Shown: positions 16,064-23,834, numbered from the stretch's first letter. The stretch is DNA of 35,881 nt from an uncultured Lachnospiraceae bacterium (GCA_910578085.1 CAJTPM010000035.1:1-35881), one strand, 5' to 3'. The notes: a model not told the origin generated them from the letters alone. Numbers and translations are program-made.

Positions 16064-17002
16064 TTATCTTGTCCGCAGCAATTGTCCTGTCTTCTGTTCA
16101 TAATCACACAATTTTGTCGTTTTCTTTATCGCTCTCAGAAGTTTTTTCTCCTCCGGAAACAGATTCTCCGCATAGGACCAGAACTCTTTCATTTTAAAAA
16201 GTACATTTTTGTCACCGGACATCACCTGCTTATAATCATGATATAACCGATCGTGAAAGGCTTTAAATCTCTCTCTGCCCACGAAGTCTTCTCTCTTCTC
16301 CGCCTTTATCTCTTCCGCCAACGCAGGATTCCTTAACAGTCCCCGCCCCAGCATGATCCGGTCCACCGCCGGAAATTCTGCTTTCAGCCTCCTGTAATCC
16401 TCCAAACTGAAAATATCTCCGTTGTAGCACACAGGATTTTTGCTTCCGTGCAACGCTTCCGCAAACGTCTGCCAATCAGGAGTATTGTTGTAATAGTCTT
16501 TCTGCACCCGCGGGTGCACGATCAGCTCATGCAGCGGATATCTGTTGAAAATTTCCATTAGAAGACAAAACTCCTCCGGACTCTCCATCCCTGTTCTTGT
16601 TTTAACGGACACTTTTATCTTTATATTCTCAAATATCTCCTGCAGAAAGGCATCCAACTCCTTCGGTTTTGCCAGAAAACCCGCACCTTTCCCTTTTGAT
16701 ACCACCGTACGGGAAGGACAGCCCAGGTTCAGATTCACCTCCCTGTACCCGTACTCCTTTTCCAGCTCCTTTGCCGCACGCAAAAAATAGTCCGCGCGGT
16801 TCGTCAGAATCTGCGGCACGGCATACACACCCCGGTTATGTTCCGGCAGCACATCCCTGATCTCCTTAGGAGTAAGGGGTCTGTTCTGATTTGGTGAAAT
16901 GAATGGTATAAAATATTTATCTATCCCACCGTAAAAGCTGTGATGGGCATTTCTATATATATATCCGGTTATCCCCTCCAGCGGGGCAAAATACAGTTCC
17001 AT
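16064..17002 (-). CDS. tRNA-dihydrouridine synthase, Dus family
   Basis: 312 residues from the ATG at 17002, behind AAAGGG. The TIM-barrel FMN enzyme begins MELYFAPLEGITGYIYRNAH (family APMxxVTD/N). The active-site region VNLNLGCPSRTVVSKGKGAGFL carries the catalytic cysteine (N-x-G-C-P). Further motifs are VSVKTRTGM, the histidine of LIVHPRVQKDYY, NPVCYNGDIFS and IMLGRGLLRNP. It reduces specific uridines in tRNA to dihydrouridine with NADPH. The same frame is open upstream to 17440, but that part overlaps the MATE gene and is low-quality translation, so it is excluded. The gene starts 11 bases past the MATE stop. The subfamily (DusB-like or the short clostridial Dus) is not resolved. Confidence 0.93.
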   Translation of the reverse strand: MELYFAPLEGITGYIYRNAHHSFYGGIDKYFIPFISPNQNRPLTPKEIRDVLPEHNRGVYAVPQILTNRADYFLRAAKELEKEYGYREVNLNLGCPSRTVVSKGKGAGFLAKPKELDAFLQEIFENIKIKVSVKTRTGMESPEEFCLLMEIFNRYPLHELIVHPRVQKDYYNNTPDWQTFAEALHGSKNPVCYNGDIFSLEDYRRLKAEFPAVDRIMLGRGLLRNPALAEEIKAEKREDFVGRERFKAFHDRLYHDYKQVMSGDKNVLFKMKEFWSYAENLFPEEKKLLRAIKKTTKLCDYEQKTGQLLRTR

Positions 17003-17013
17003 CCGAGTCCCTT

Positions 17014-18423
17014 TCAAACATGTTCTGCCGGTTCTTTCTTTTTCATGTTCACGTCCATCTCTCTCAGCTCCTTCGCCACCATCACCACAATAACCTGCGT
17101 CAGGATAAACGTCAGAAGATCCGCCACGGGCTGCGCCAGCTGCAGTCCCGGAATGCCGAGAAGTCCCGGCAGGATCAGTATGGCGGGGATAAAAAACAGC
17201 CCCTGCTTTCCGATGGCCGTGATCGTGGCCCGGAAACTGTAGCCGATGGACTGTGTCAGCATATTGCCGATGATCGAAAAGGCCTGCGTGGGCAGAACCG
17301 CACACTGCATTTTTAACGCCATGGCCCCGATCTTCACCGCCTCCGCGTCCTCCCTGCGGAACAGCCGCATTATGGGGGTAGAAATCGCAAACATAATGAT
17401 CGCCATAGTCAACAGGAATATAAATGCCACTTTTCTGCAAAAATAGTACGATTCCAGAACGCGGTCATATTTTTTTGCCCCAAAATTAAAGCCGCACACC
17501 GGCTGAAAGCCCTGGCCGAATCCAATCAACGCCGAATTGATAAACATCATGATCCTCGTCACAATAGACATGGCCGCCACCGCTGCATCCCCGAAACCGG
17601 AGGCTGCCACATTCAAAAGCACGGATGCCGCACTGGCAAGCCCCTGGCGCCCCAGAGTCGGCAAACCTGCGGACAATATCTCTCTATACACCCACCACTT
17701 CATTGTAAAAAATTTCGGATGAGGTTTCAGAACATTCCCTGAGCGGATCACCAGAACGAGCAGGATCACAAAGCTTACAAACTGGCTGAATATTGTTGCT
17801 ATAGCAGCGCCGGATATACCCATCCCGAACCCGAAGATCAGGATTGGATCCAGAATCACATTCATCACACCCCCCGCAGTGATTCCCATCATGGAAAGTG
17901 TGGCATTTCCCTGGGCGCGCAGGTGATTATTGAAGACAAAGGATACCGTCATATAAGGAGCGGCAATCAGAATATATTTTCCGTAATCTTTGGCATAGGG
18001 TGCAATCGTCCCCGTCGCCCCCAGCATCCGCACGAGGGAATCGATATTCCAGATGCCAAACACCGCCAGCAAAATTCCGAAAGCCGCCGCCGTATATACC
18101 GCTGTGGAACAAGCTCTCTGTGCCTTTTCTGTCTTCTTTTCCCCCAACATCCGAGACATGAAATTTCCACTTCCCATACCAAGCGTAAAGCCGATGGCCT
18201 GAATCATCGCCATCAGCGAAAAGTTGACGCCCACCGCGCCGGAGGCGGAGGTACTCAGCTGGCTCACAAAAAATGTATCCGCCATATTGTAGATGGACGT
18301 AATCAGCATGCTGATGATCGTCGGCACCGCGAGACGCGGTATCAGCTTACCTACCGGCGTCTCTATCATCATTTTGTATTTTTCTTCATATGTCATTTCC
18401 CGCCGCATAGTTTTCTTCTGCAT
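17014..18423 (-). CDS. MATE-family multidrug/metabolite efflux transporter
   Basis: 469 residues with about 12 hydrophobic segments in two halves. It begins with a cytoplasmic head (MQKKTMRREMTYEEKYKMM) and IETPVGKLIPRLAVPTIISM, then NMADTFFVSQLSTSASGAVGV, the family helix-1/2 motif. Inner repeats include GMGSGNFMSRMLGEKK and NSALIGFGQGFQPVCGFNFGAKKYDRV, typical of NorM/DinF-like proteins. It exports cationic compounds in exchange for sodium or protons; substrate unknown. The start lies about 7 bases behind AGGGGTGA, and a promoter is at 18514-18542. Within the leader a 24-codon ORF (18501-18427, MEAEQMRRHMKC...) stops 3 bases before the ATG; it has no RBS and may be chance. Confidence 0.93.
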   Translation of the reverse strand: MQKKTMRREMTYEEKYKMMIETPVGKLIPRLAVPTIISMLITSIYNMADTFFVSQLSTSASGAVGVNFSLMAMIQAIGFTLGMGSGNFMSRMLGEKKTEKAQRACSTAVYTAAAFGILLAVFGIWNIDSLVRMLGATGTIAPYAKDYGKYILIAAPYMTVSFVFNNHLRAQGNATLSMMGITAGGVMNVILDPILIFGFGMGISGAAIATIFSQFVSFVILLVLVIRSGNVLKPHPKFFTMKWWVYREILSAGLPTLGRQGLASAASVLLNVAASGFGDAAVAAMSIVTRIMMFINSALIGFGQGFQPVCGFNFGAKKYDRVLESYYFCRKVAFIFLLTMAIIMFAISTPIMRLFRREDAEAVKIGAMALKMQCAVLPTQAFSIIGNMLTQSIGYSFRATITAIGKQGLFFIPAILILPGLLGIPGLQLAQPVADLLTFILTQVIVVMVAKELREMDVNMKKKEPAEHV

Positions 18424-18513
18424 AACTCACCCCTGCCTCTGTGCACCTGTGTATTCTCCGTATCTGCATTTCATGTGCCGCCGCATCTGTTCCGCTTCCA
18501 TGTTATCTACTTA

Positions 18514-18542
18514 ATTATAGTACGAAAAAAATGCTTTTGCAA
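18514..18542 (-). promoter_or_regulatory. Promoter of the MATE-dus unit
   Basis: Minus-strand TTGCAA (18542-18537), 17-base spacer, TATAAT (18519-18514). The leader to the MATE start is about 85 bases. Between here and the terminator at 18653 I see nothing else of note. Confidence 0.8.
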
Positions 18543-18652
18543 AATATAAAAATACAACCCGTAAAAAACAATTTCTTTTGTCCCGCATTGTGTTCTCAGG
18601 GAATGCGCAGTTTAACGCCTTCCTGAACCGTAAAGCGCAGCCCCATGTCAGC

Positions 18653-18705
18653 AAAAAAGCCCCTGGGACAAGCAGTTTTTGCACTGCACTGTACTCCGGG
18701 GCTTT
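18653..18705 (-). terminator. Terminator of the hsp20 gene
   Basis: AAAGCCCC pairs with GGGGCTTT; the enclosed segment contains a smaller GCAGT/ACTGC stem. On the minus strand TTTTTT follows. It lies about 95 bases past the Hsp20 stop. Confidence 0.75.
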
Positions 18706-18798
18706 CATTCAGCTCTAACAAATGCCATAAAATATCATTTTTTCCAAATCGCCGGGATCATTTCGATCGATAACAGTTCTCTGCAATCTTTCATAAAC

Positions 18799-19275
18799 TT
18801 ATCCCTCAATCATGATATACTTTTTCTCCTCCACTTCCGGTTTTCTGGCCTCTAACTTAGGAATATCCAACGTCAGCACACCGCTTTCATATCTGGCATG
18901 TATGTCCTCCTGTTTCATGTCCTCACCGACGAAGAAGGATCTGCTCATGCTGCCCGCATAACGCTCTCTGCGGACAAATCTTCCGGTCTTTTCTTCTGTC
19001 TCCTCCTTCTCAATTCCTTTCGCCGCATTGATAATAAGATAACCTTCTTTCAGTTCCAGCGAAAGTTCCTCCTTCTTGAAGCCCGGCAGATCAATATCCA
19101 CTTCATAGTGATCATCATGCTCTCGTACATCTGTCTTCATCATGTTCTGGGCATTGCGTCCATAAAGCTGTTTTTGCGTTTTCTGCATCTCCTTGTCATC
19201 GATCACAGGAAAACCGAAAAAGTCATCAAAAAAATTGTCAAATAAGTTCTCTCTGAAAATAGCTGGTCTCATCAT
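18799..19275 (-). CDS. Small heat-shock protein, Hsp20/alpha-crystallin family
   Basis: 158 residues. An N-terminal arm contains FDNFFDDFFGFP, followed by the alpha-crystallin domain (about 45-150): MKTDVREHDDHYEVDIDLPGFKKEELSLELKEGYL, then GSMSRSFFVGEDMKQEDIHARYESGVLTLDIPK, which holds the conserved GVL. A short C-terminal tail follows in which the usual I-x-I anchor appears as YIMI. It is an ATP-independent holdase. It stands alone between its own promoter and terminator, and is controlled by a perfect CIRCE element, so HrcA rather than a sigma factor should govern heat induction. Confidence 0.96.
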   Translation of the reverse strand: MMRPAIFRENLFDNFFDDFFGFPVIDDKEMQKTQKQLYGRNAQNMMKTDVREHDDHYEVDIDLPGFKKEELSLELKEGYLIINAAKGIEKEETEEKTGRFVRRERYAGSMSRSFFVGEDMKQEDIHARYESGVLTLDIPKLEARKPEVEEKKYIMIEG

Positions 19276-19372
19276 AGTTCATCTCTCCTTTTCTACTAAA
19301 AAAATTTATCTGTTAAACAATTATCTTTTTGAATTACCAGAGGTTTTTGTGTTCCTCCTTCGTTCTGTTTCA

Positions 19373-19401
19373 GTTATATCACTTTTGTTAGCACTCGTCA
19401 A
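19373..19401 (-). promoter_or_regulatory. Promoter of hsp20
   Basis: Minus-strand TTGACG (19401-19396), 17-base spacer, TATAAC (19378-19373). The -35 box lies inside CIRCE, so HrcA binding would block polymerase. Confidence 0.75.
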
Positions 19402-19414
19402 TAGTGAGTGCTAA
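19388..19414. promoter_or_regulatory. CIRCE element (HrcA operator)
   Basis: TTAGCACTC-N9-GAGTGCTAA is the full consensus with no mismatch. HrcA binds this repeat in low-GC Gram-positive bacteria; hrcA itself is not in the window. Confidence 0.95.
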
Positions 19415-19570
19415 CAATCTTATGAACTCTTTATAAACTATTGCTAAAATATTTTACTTTATATTGTCCAATCCCTAATATTCAATACATAAGAGACAAC
19501 TTTTGCATTTTTTCAGAAAAATTTTCACCTGTACTGAACCTGTTATGTTGCCAATTCCTATACATTTTTC

Positions 19571-19599
19571 TTGCATATTTTTCCACAATAACTTAAAAT
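19571..19599 (+). promoter_or_regulatory. Promoter of the diguanylate cyclase gene
   Basis: TTGCAT (19571-19576), 17-base spacer, TAAAAT (19594-19599). A second TATAAT at 19624-19629 lacks a good -35. The stretch 19415-19570 is AT-rich and holds nothing else I can name. Confidence 0.6.
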
Positions 19600-19652
19600 T
19601 ATATAGAAATACTTATTCTATTCTATAATAAATAATACTAAGCGAGGTTTTT

Positions 19653-21053
19653 ATGGGAACCTACAATACGGAACACAAAGAACAGCCAAAAGAGAATGTG
19701 AAAGGGATCCGGATACAGTCTTTAAGTTATGTCATGATCGTTGCATCCTGCATTTTTTATATTCTTATTTTATATATAACGATTCAGGTGGCCAGAAACT
19801 ATTCTTCGCTAACCCGAAATATAACAACATATACTGTTTGCAGTCAGGATGCAGACGCTTTAGAAGATGCTTCCGACTATCTCACCGAACAGGTTCGTCT
19901 CTATGTCATGACCAAAAATCCCCAATACAGGGATGCCTATCTGGAGGAACTTTATGTCACCAGGCGCAGGGAAAATGCTCTGGAAAATTTGCAGACTCAT
20001 AATATCAGCGAAGATTCCTTGTCTTACTTACAGAAAGCACTCAATGATTCCAACGAACTTGCAATAACGGAACTCTATGCCATCCGTCTGGTCGGAGAAG
20101 CTGCCGGCTTTACTTCAGACACTTTCCCCGATTCCTTAAAAAATGTTCTGTTATCAGATGCAGATACTGCTCTGTCTTCCGACGCCAAAATTGAAAAAGC
20201 TCAGATGCTGGTATTTAATCTGGACTATCTGCACGCCAAGGAAGTGATACGGTCTGATATCTCTTCCTGCCTGAGTTCTATTGTATCCGCCTCCTTAAAC
20301 GCGCAGGAAACAAGCGCAGATGCCATGAGGCGGACGCTCTTCAGACAGCGCATCTATATCAGCGTTTTATTTTTCCTCAACATTATCACTTATATCATGA
20401 TTATCGTACTGATCATCAAGCCTCTGAAAATATACATAGACTGTATGAAAGAGCAAAAAATGTTATCTATCATGGGTTCTTACGAATTTAAATATTTTGC
20501 TCTCACTTACAATGACATTTTCAATCTTAAAAAAGTCAATGAAACCATGCTGCGCCAGAAAGCGGAACACGATGCTCTGACCGGTCTTGCCAACCGTGGA
20601 TTTTTCGATAATCTCCAGCAGATTCTGAAAGGAGATCTTCCTCTAACGCTGTTCTTACTGGATGTAGATTATTTTAAAAACTTCAACGATACTTACGGAC
20701 ATAAAGTTGGCGATCAAGTGTTAAAAAAAGTGGCATCCGCACTGCAAAAAAGTTTCCGTTCGCAGGACTTCGTCATGAGAATAGGCGGAGACGAATTTGC
20801 TGCCGTCATCACCCATGTCACGCTGGAACAGCGCTCTGTTCTTGATCAGAAGATATCTTTCATCAATCAATATCTATCTGATACAACAGACGGTCTCCCT
20901 GTAGTTACGCTCAGTATCGGCGCTGCTTTTTCCGATCAGGGCTTCACGGATAACCTTTATGTGCTGGCCGACAAAGCGCTTTACTATGTAAAAGAAAACG
21001 GCCGCAACGGTTATGCTCTCTATCAGGATATCTGTGATAACTTACCGCAGTGA
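19653..21053 (+). CDS. Membrane-bound diguanylate cyclase (GGDEF)
   Basis: 466 residues. A first transmembrane helix lies near 25-47. An extracytoplasmic, mostly helical sensor region follows (about 48-230; no family recognised), then a second helix near 232-256, a linker, and the GGDEF domain starting at AEHDALTGLANRGFF. The catalytic GGDEF motif is intact at 378-382. The inhibitory RxxD site is present at 369-372 (RSQD), five residues upstream. It should make c-di-GMP from two GTP with product inhibition. It is a single-gene unit facing the opposite way to its neighbours; RBS GCGAGG is weak. The input signal is unknown. Confidence 0.93.
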   Translation: MGTYNTEHKEQPKENVKGIRIQSLSYVMIVASCIFYILILYITIQVARNYSSLTRNITTYTVCSQDADALEDASDYLTEQVRLYVMTKNPQYRDAYLEELYVTRRRENALENLQTHNISEDSLSYLQKALNDSNELAITELYAIRLVGEAAGFTSDTFPDSLKNVLLSDADTALSSDAKIEKAQMLVFNLDYLHAKEVIRSDISSCLSSIVSASLNAQETSADAMRRTLFRQRIYISVLFFLNIITYIMIIVLIIKPLKIYIDCMKEQKMLSIMGSYEFKYFALTYNDIFNLKKVNETMLRQKAEHDALTGLANRGFFDNLQQILKGDLPLTLFLLDVDYFKNFNDTYGHKVGDQVLKKVASALQKSFRSQDFVMRIGGDEFAAVITHVTLEQRSVLDQKISFINQYLSDTTDGLPVVTLSIGAAFSDQGFTDNLYVLADKALYYVKENGRNGYALYQDICDNLPQ

Positions 21054-21123
21054 AATACCCGGAGCGGACAGGCCTGCCTGCAAGCACGGCCATCCGGCTC
21101 GTTACCTGTAGAAATCTCATCAG

Positions 21124-21534
21124 CTACAGCAGTTCATTGGAATAATAGGGAACGATCAGGTAGTATCCTGCGCGGATGTCGTCTGCATTTTTTAAATGAT
21201 TCATATATACCACTTCCTGTATATACTGGTCGAGCGTTTCGTAATGCGCTTCATCTGCGTATCTTGCTGCCACAGAGGTCAGGGTTTCTCCCTGTTCCAG
21301 ACAGATATTCTTATAATATTTTAAAAAAATATCCCCCTCGTTGGCCTCTCCAGCTTCGGAGATCATACTGTTTACGTAAAAAAACACAAGACAGATAATC
21401 CCCACCGCAAGAATCAATTGAAAGATATGTCTTCTTATCTCCGCATTTCTTCTTCTCTTGTTATCACGTATCCTTATATCCCATTTGCTGACCGGTAATG
21501 TAGTATTCCCGTTTTTTACTGCCGCACTATTCAT
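21124..21534 (-). CDS. LysM-domain membrane protein, YneA-like SOS division inhibitor
   Basis: 136 residues from the ATG at 21534, chosen because AGGAGG lies 8 bases upstream. A basic cytoplasmic segment (SKWDIRIRDNKRRRNAEIRRH) precedes one transmembrane helix at about 38-56 (IFQLILAVGIICLVFFYV). An extracytoplasmic LysM-like domain follows: CLEQGETLTSVAARYADE, EVVYMNHLKNADDIRAGYYLIVPYY. This layout, and divergence from lexA across LexA boxes, match YneA of Bacillus, which delays division during SOS. The frame stays open upstream to an ATG at 21753, but that part translates poorly and another frame looks more coding there (see 21569-21753). The YneA assignment comes mainly from synteny and architecture. 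Confidence 0.8.
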   Translation of the reverse strand: MNSAAVKNGNTTLPVSKWDIRIRDNKRRRNAEIRRHIFQLILAVGIICLVFFYVNSMISEAGEANEGDIFLKYYKNICLEQGETLTSVAARYADEAHYETLDQYIQEVVYMNHLKNADDIRAGYYLIVPYYSNELL

Positions 21535-21568
21535 TCTGATCTCCTCCTCTTTTCCTGCCGACAGGATC

Positions 21569-21753
21569 TCATTTTTCCTGCGCATGCTGCAGGTATTCGT
21601 TTTTACACACTGCCTTACCCATCGGTGCTTTACATGCTGTCTCAGATGCCGTAGGCTTCCCGGACTCTGCAACTCCGAACCTGGCTTCCTGAGTATATCC
21701 AATATGATGTCCCATAAAACGGACTTTGTCTTTTTTATCCGTTTATTTTTCAT
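21569..21753 (-). CDS. Hidden small ORF in the SOS transcript, possible -1 frameshift
   Basis: The first ATG after the SOS promoter (21753) has GAGGTGG close upstream and reads MKNKRIKK. At the codons ATA-AAA-AAG it meets the heptamer A AAA AAG (21736-21730). A -1 slip there would continue DKVRFMGHHIGYTQEARFG into a frame that stays open to TGA at 21569-21571 and ends ...KNEYLQHAQEK. From its own ATG at 21715 this frame is 48 codons. Its composition, rich in K, E, A and G with mostly purine first positions, looks more coding than the uninterrupted frame running into the LysM gene. No family is recognised. Alternatives: a separate gene starting at 21715 without RBS, a genuine indel, a homopolymer error, or chance. 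Confidence 0.35.
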
Positions 21754-21766
21754 GCCACCTCATTTT

Positions 21767-21816
21767 GAACGTCTGTTCTATTTTATATATCTATCATACA
21801 TTCAGAACGGATGTTT
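21767..21816. promoter_or_regulatory. Two LexA-box-like sites controlling the YneA-like gene
   Basis: GAACGTCTGTTC at 21767-21778 keeps the GAAC-N4-GTTC core and lies just before the first ATG. GAACGGATGTTT at 21805-21816 has one change and fills the spacer between the -10 and -35 boxes. Both match the Gram-positive CGAAC-N4-GTTCG operator. Confidence 0.8.
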
Positions 21817-21821
21817 GTCAA
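21793..21821 (-). promoter_or_regulatory. SOS promoter of the YneA-like gene
   Basis: Minus-strand TTGACA (21821-21816), 17-base spacer, TATGAT (21798-21793): a strong promoter with a LexA-like site inside the spacer. Confidence 0.85.
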
Positions 21822-21830
21822 GAATTTTTC

Positions 21831-21855
21831 AAACATTTGTTCGGAATATATGTTT
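21831..21855. promoter_or_regulatory. Two LexA-box-like sites at the lexA promoter
   Basis: AAACATTTGTTC (21831-21842) and GAATATATGTTT preceded by G (21844-21855) are spaced 13 bp apart. Each has one or two changes from GAAC-N4-GTTC. The second overlaps the -35 of lexA, consistent with autorepression. Confidence 0.65.
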
Positions 21856-21882
21856 GCTTTTTTTGTTAAGGTATGTTATACT
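21854..21882 (+). promoter_or_regulatory. Promoter of lexA
   Basis: TTGCTT (21854-21859), 17-base spacer, TATACT (21877-21882), with an extended -10 TG at 21874-21875. Confidence 0.75.
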
Positions 21883-21905
21883 TCAAATATAACTACAGCG
21901 CAGAA

Positions 21906-21933
21906 ATCAGTACCCGTGCGCACCGGTACTGAT
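21906..21933 (+). promoter_or_regulatory. Large palindrome in the lexA 5' leader
   Basis: ATCAGTACC and GGTACTGAT pair perfectly around a C-C mismatch and a self-complementary GTGCGCAC centre, 28 bases in all. It lies 55 bases before the lexA ATG, within the predicted leader RNA. No T-run follows, so it is not a terminator. It could be an RNA hairpin or a protein-binding site. Confidence 0.5.
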
Positions 21934-21988
21934 TTGCATGTCGTGTATACTCTATTCATTTAAAAGTGTGCGCAGAAATGAGGATGAT

Positions 21989-22603
21989 ATGGCAAAAGGA
22001 AAAATCACTCCAAAACAGCAGCAAATTCTGGATTATATGAAACAGGAAATTCTAAATAAAGGCTATCCGCCTACCGTGCGGGAGATCTGTCAGGCCGTAA
22101 ACTTAAAATCCACCTCTTCCGTCCATGCGCATCTGGAATCACTTGAAAAACTCGGACTCATTGAGCGCGATCCGACGAAACCCCGCGCCATCGAGATCTG
22201 TGACGAAAGTTTCCAGATGGTACGAAAGGAAATGGTATCGCTTCCGGTAGTCGGCACCGTCGCCGCCGGTCAGCCCATCCTCGCCCAGCAGAATATCGAC
22301 AGCTATTTTCCGCTTCCTGCCGAATTCGTACCGGGCGGTCAGTCATTCGTATTAAAGGTAAAAGGAGATTCCATGATAAATGTCGGCATCTTTGACGGAG
22401 ACCAGATTTTTGTGAAATGCTGTAATACCGCGTCTAACGGTGATATCATAGTGGCTCTGGTAGATGATTCCGCCACTGTCAAGACTTTCTACAGGGAAAA
22501 GGATCACGTCCGCCTGCAGCCCGAAAATGATTCCATGGAACCGATCATTCTCACAGACTGCGTGATTCTCGGAAAAGTGTTCGGCGTCTTCAGGATCCTG
22601 TAA
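21989..22603 (+). CDS. lexA: LexA, SOS-response repressor
   Basis: 204 residues beginning MAKGKITPKQQQILDYM. The N-terminal winged helix (GYPPTVREICQAVNLKSTSSVHAHLESLEKLGLI) is followed by the S24 peptidase domain. The self-cleavage site is Ala-Gly in VGTVAAGQPIL, the catalytic serine lies in KGDSMINVGI and the lysine in DDSATVKTFY. GAGG lies 5 bases before the ATG at 21989; the open frame upstream to 21938 crosses the leader palindrome's flank and is not family-like. It represses the SOS regulon, including itself and the divergent LysM gene. Confidence 0.97.
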   Translation: MAKGKITPKQQQILDYMKQEILNKGYPPTVREICQAVNLKSTSSVHAHLESLEKLGLIERDPTKPRAIEICDESFQMVRKEMVSLPVVGTVAAGQPILAQQNIDSYFPLPAEFVPGGQSFVLKVKGDSMINVGIFDGDQIFVKCCNTASNGDIIVALVDDSATVKTFYREKDHVRLQPENDSMEPIILTDCVILGKVFGVFRIL

Positions 22604-22668
22604 AACTGCCCGCTGCGCAGGGCGCCCGTCAGCTCATAACATACTTTCTCCGGACGCCCCTGTGAATC

Positions 22669-22711
22669 AAAAAGCCTTCGGCATTCCAGTTTTCCTGCCG
22701 AAGGCTTTTTT
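22669..22711. terminator. Bidirectional terminator between lexA and rsfS
   Basis: AAAAAGCCTTCGGCA and TGCCGAAGGCTTTTT form a 15-bp perfect stem with a 12-base loop. A T-run follows on either strand, so it ends lexA rightward and the ribosomal operon leftward. Confidence 0.92.
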
Positions 22712-22722
22712 GATCGTTCTCG

Positions 22723-23070
22723 TTATAATTCGTCTCGTTCTATCTCTTTTCCGTCCCGCCATATCCTTTCCAGATCATAGAACAGCCTGTTTTCCATATC
22801 AAAGATGTGTACGATGATATCGCCATAATCCATCAGGATCCAGTTGGCACTTTTATACCCTTCTGTCTGTTTCATTGTAACGCCCGCTCTCTCTAACGTC
22901 TCGTCTACATTGTCACACAATGCCTGGATCTGACTGTGATTTTTTCCGCTTGCTATGATAAAATAATCCGCAATCGTAGAAATATCGCTGATATCGATTA
23001 CCTTCACATCCTCAGCTTTCTTATCCTCCAACGCCTGAATTGCCAGTTTCGCCATCTCTTTTGCTTCCAT
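22723..23070 (-). CDS. rsfS: Ribosomal silencing factor RsfS
   Basis: 115 residues of the RsfS/Iojap family: DISTIADYFIIASGKNHSQIQALCDNVDETLE, followed by GYKSANWILMDYGDIIVHIFDMENRLFYDLERIWRDG. It binds uL14 on the large ribosomal subunit and blocks joining during starvation. AAGGGAG lies 7 bases before the ATG. Last gene of the operon, 37 bases behind yqeK and just before the shared terminator, in the usual Firmicute order. Confidence 0.96.
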   Translation of the reverse strand: MEAKEMAKLAIQALEDKKAEDVKVIDISDISTIADYFIIASGKNHSQIQALCDNVDETLERAGVTMKQTEGYKSANWILMDYGDIIVHIFDMENRLFYDLERIWRDGKEIERDEL

Positions 23071-23107
23071 AAGTTTTCTCCCTTCTCTACATAGACAACA
23101 ACTGCTG

Positions 23108-23722
23108 TTACACAGATTTCATGTCCTCCCGCTTTGCCAGTTCTTTTTTATAAAAATCGTAGCTTCTCTGTGTCATCGGATCGATCTCGTGATCCGTTCC
23201 TCTCAGATAGCGGAGCGTATCCCGCAATATTTCCACCAGGGCTTTATCCAGATCCTGAAATGCCAGCCGTCTGAGCTCCGGCAGTCTTGCGGAATGATTT
23301 CTGCCCGGTTCAATATAATCAGCGATAAATACGATCTTCTCAAGCATGCTCATACCCGGCCTCCCGGTGGTATGATATCTGACGGCATTTAAAATGTCCT
23401 CGTCTCTGATGCCGTATTTATGTTCCGCCAGATAAGCGCCGGCTTTCGCATGAAGCAAAAACGGATTTTTAGCCTCTGTCATATTGATCTCAATGGACTG
23501 CTTTTTGCAGAGACTGACTTTCTTGTCATTGCTCAGGCACTTGGCACAGTCATGCAAAAGTCCGGCTATTTCCGCACGCTCCGTATCGATATCATAACAC
23601 ATCGCCAGACAGGCCGCCGTGTAAGTAACGCCGAGCGTATGTTCGTACCGCTTTTTATCCTGCGTCTTTTTTACTTTTTCCCGTATTTCCGCAATACTCG
23701 CTCTCTCCATACTCATGACCAT
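23108..23722 (-). CDS. yqeK: YqeK, HD-domain Ap4A hydrolase
   Basis: About 204 residues. The HD domain shows YEHTLGVTYTAACLA (first His), AGLLHDCAKCL (HD pair), LLHAKAGAYLAE, and VRYHTTGRPGMSMLEKIVFIADYIEPGR. That is the YqeK pattern of symmetric diadenosine tetraphosphate hydrolases, which split Ap4A to two ADP with a di-iron centre. The start is uncertain: ATG at 23722 with a weak GGAAAG is preferred because it gives the family length, but the frame is open to 23776. It sits between nadD and rsfS, as in Bacillus. Confidence 0.93.
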   Translation of the reverse strand: MVMSMERASIAEIREKVKKTQDKKRYEHTLGVTYTAACLAMCYDIDTERAEIAGLLHDCAKCLSNDKKVSLCKKQSIEINMTEAKNPFLLHAKAGAYLAEHKYGIRDEDILNAVRYHTTGRPGMSMLEKIVFIADYIEPGRNHSARLPELRRLAFQDLDKALVEILRDTLRYLRGTDHEIDPMTQRSYDFYKKELAKREDMKSV

Positions 23723-23834
23723 GCTCTTTCCAAAGTCTGCAGATATCCTGTTTATCCTCATAACGCAAAACCGCATTCGAATTCAAACAGATCTGTCTGT
23801 ATAGTGCAGCCCTCTGATCCACCGGATCAGCACA

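Noticed and set aside
17003..17440. In-frame N-terminal extension of the dihydrouridine synthase
   Set aside because: It overlaps the MATE gene on the same strand, is low-complexity, and the family start MELYFAPLEG follows a usable RBS at 17002.
18427..18501. 24-codon ORF in the MATE leader
   Set aside because: It ends 3 bases before the MATE start, but has no ribosome binding site and begins about 6 bases after the predicted transcript start; probably chance.
22620..22659. GGGCGCCCG/CGGACGCCC repeat after lexA
   Set aside because: It has one mismatch and a 21-base loop, with a clear bidirectional terminator just beyond; no independent role evident.
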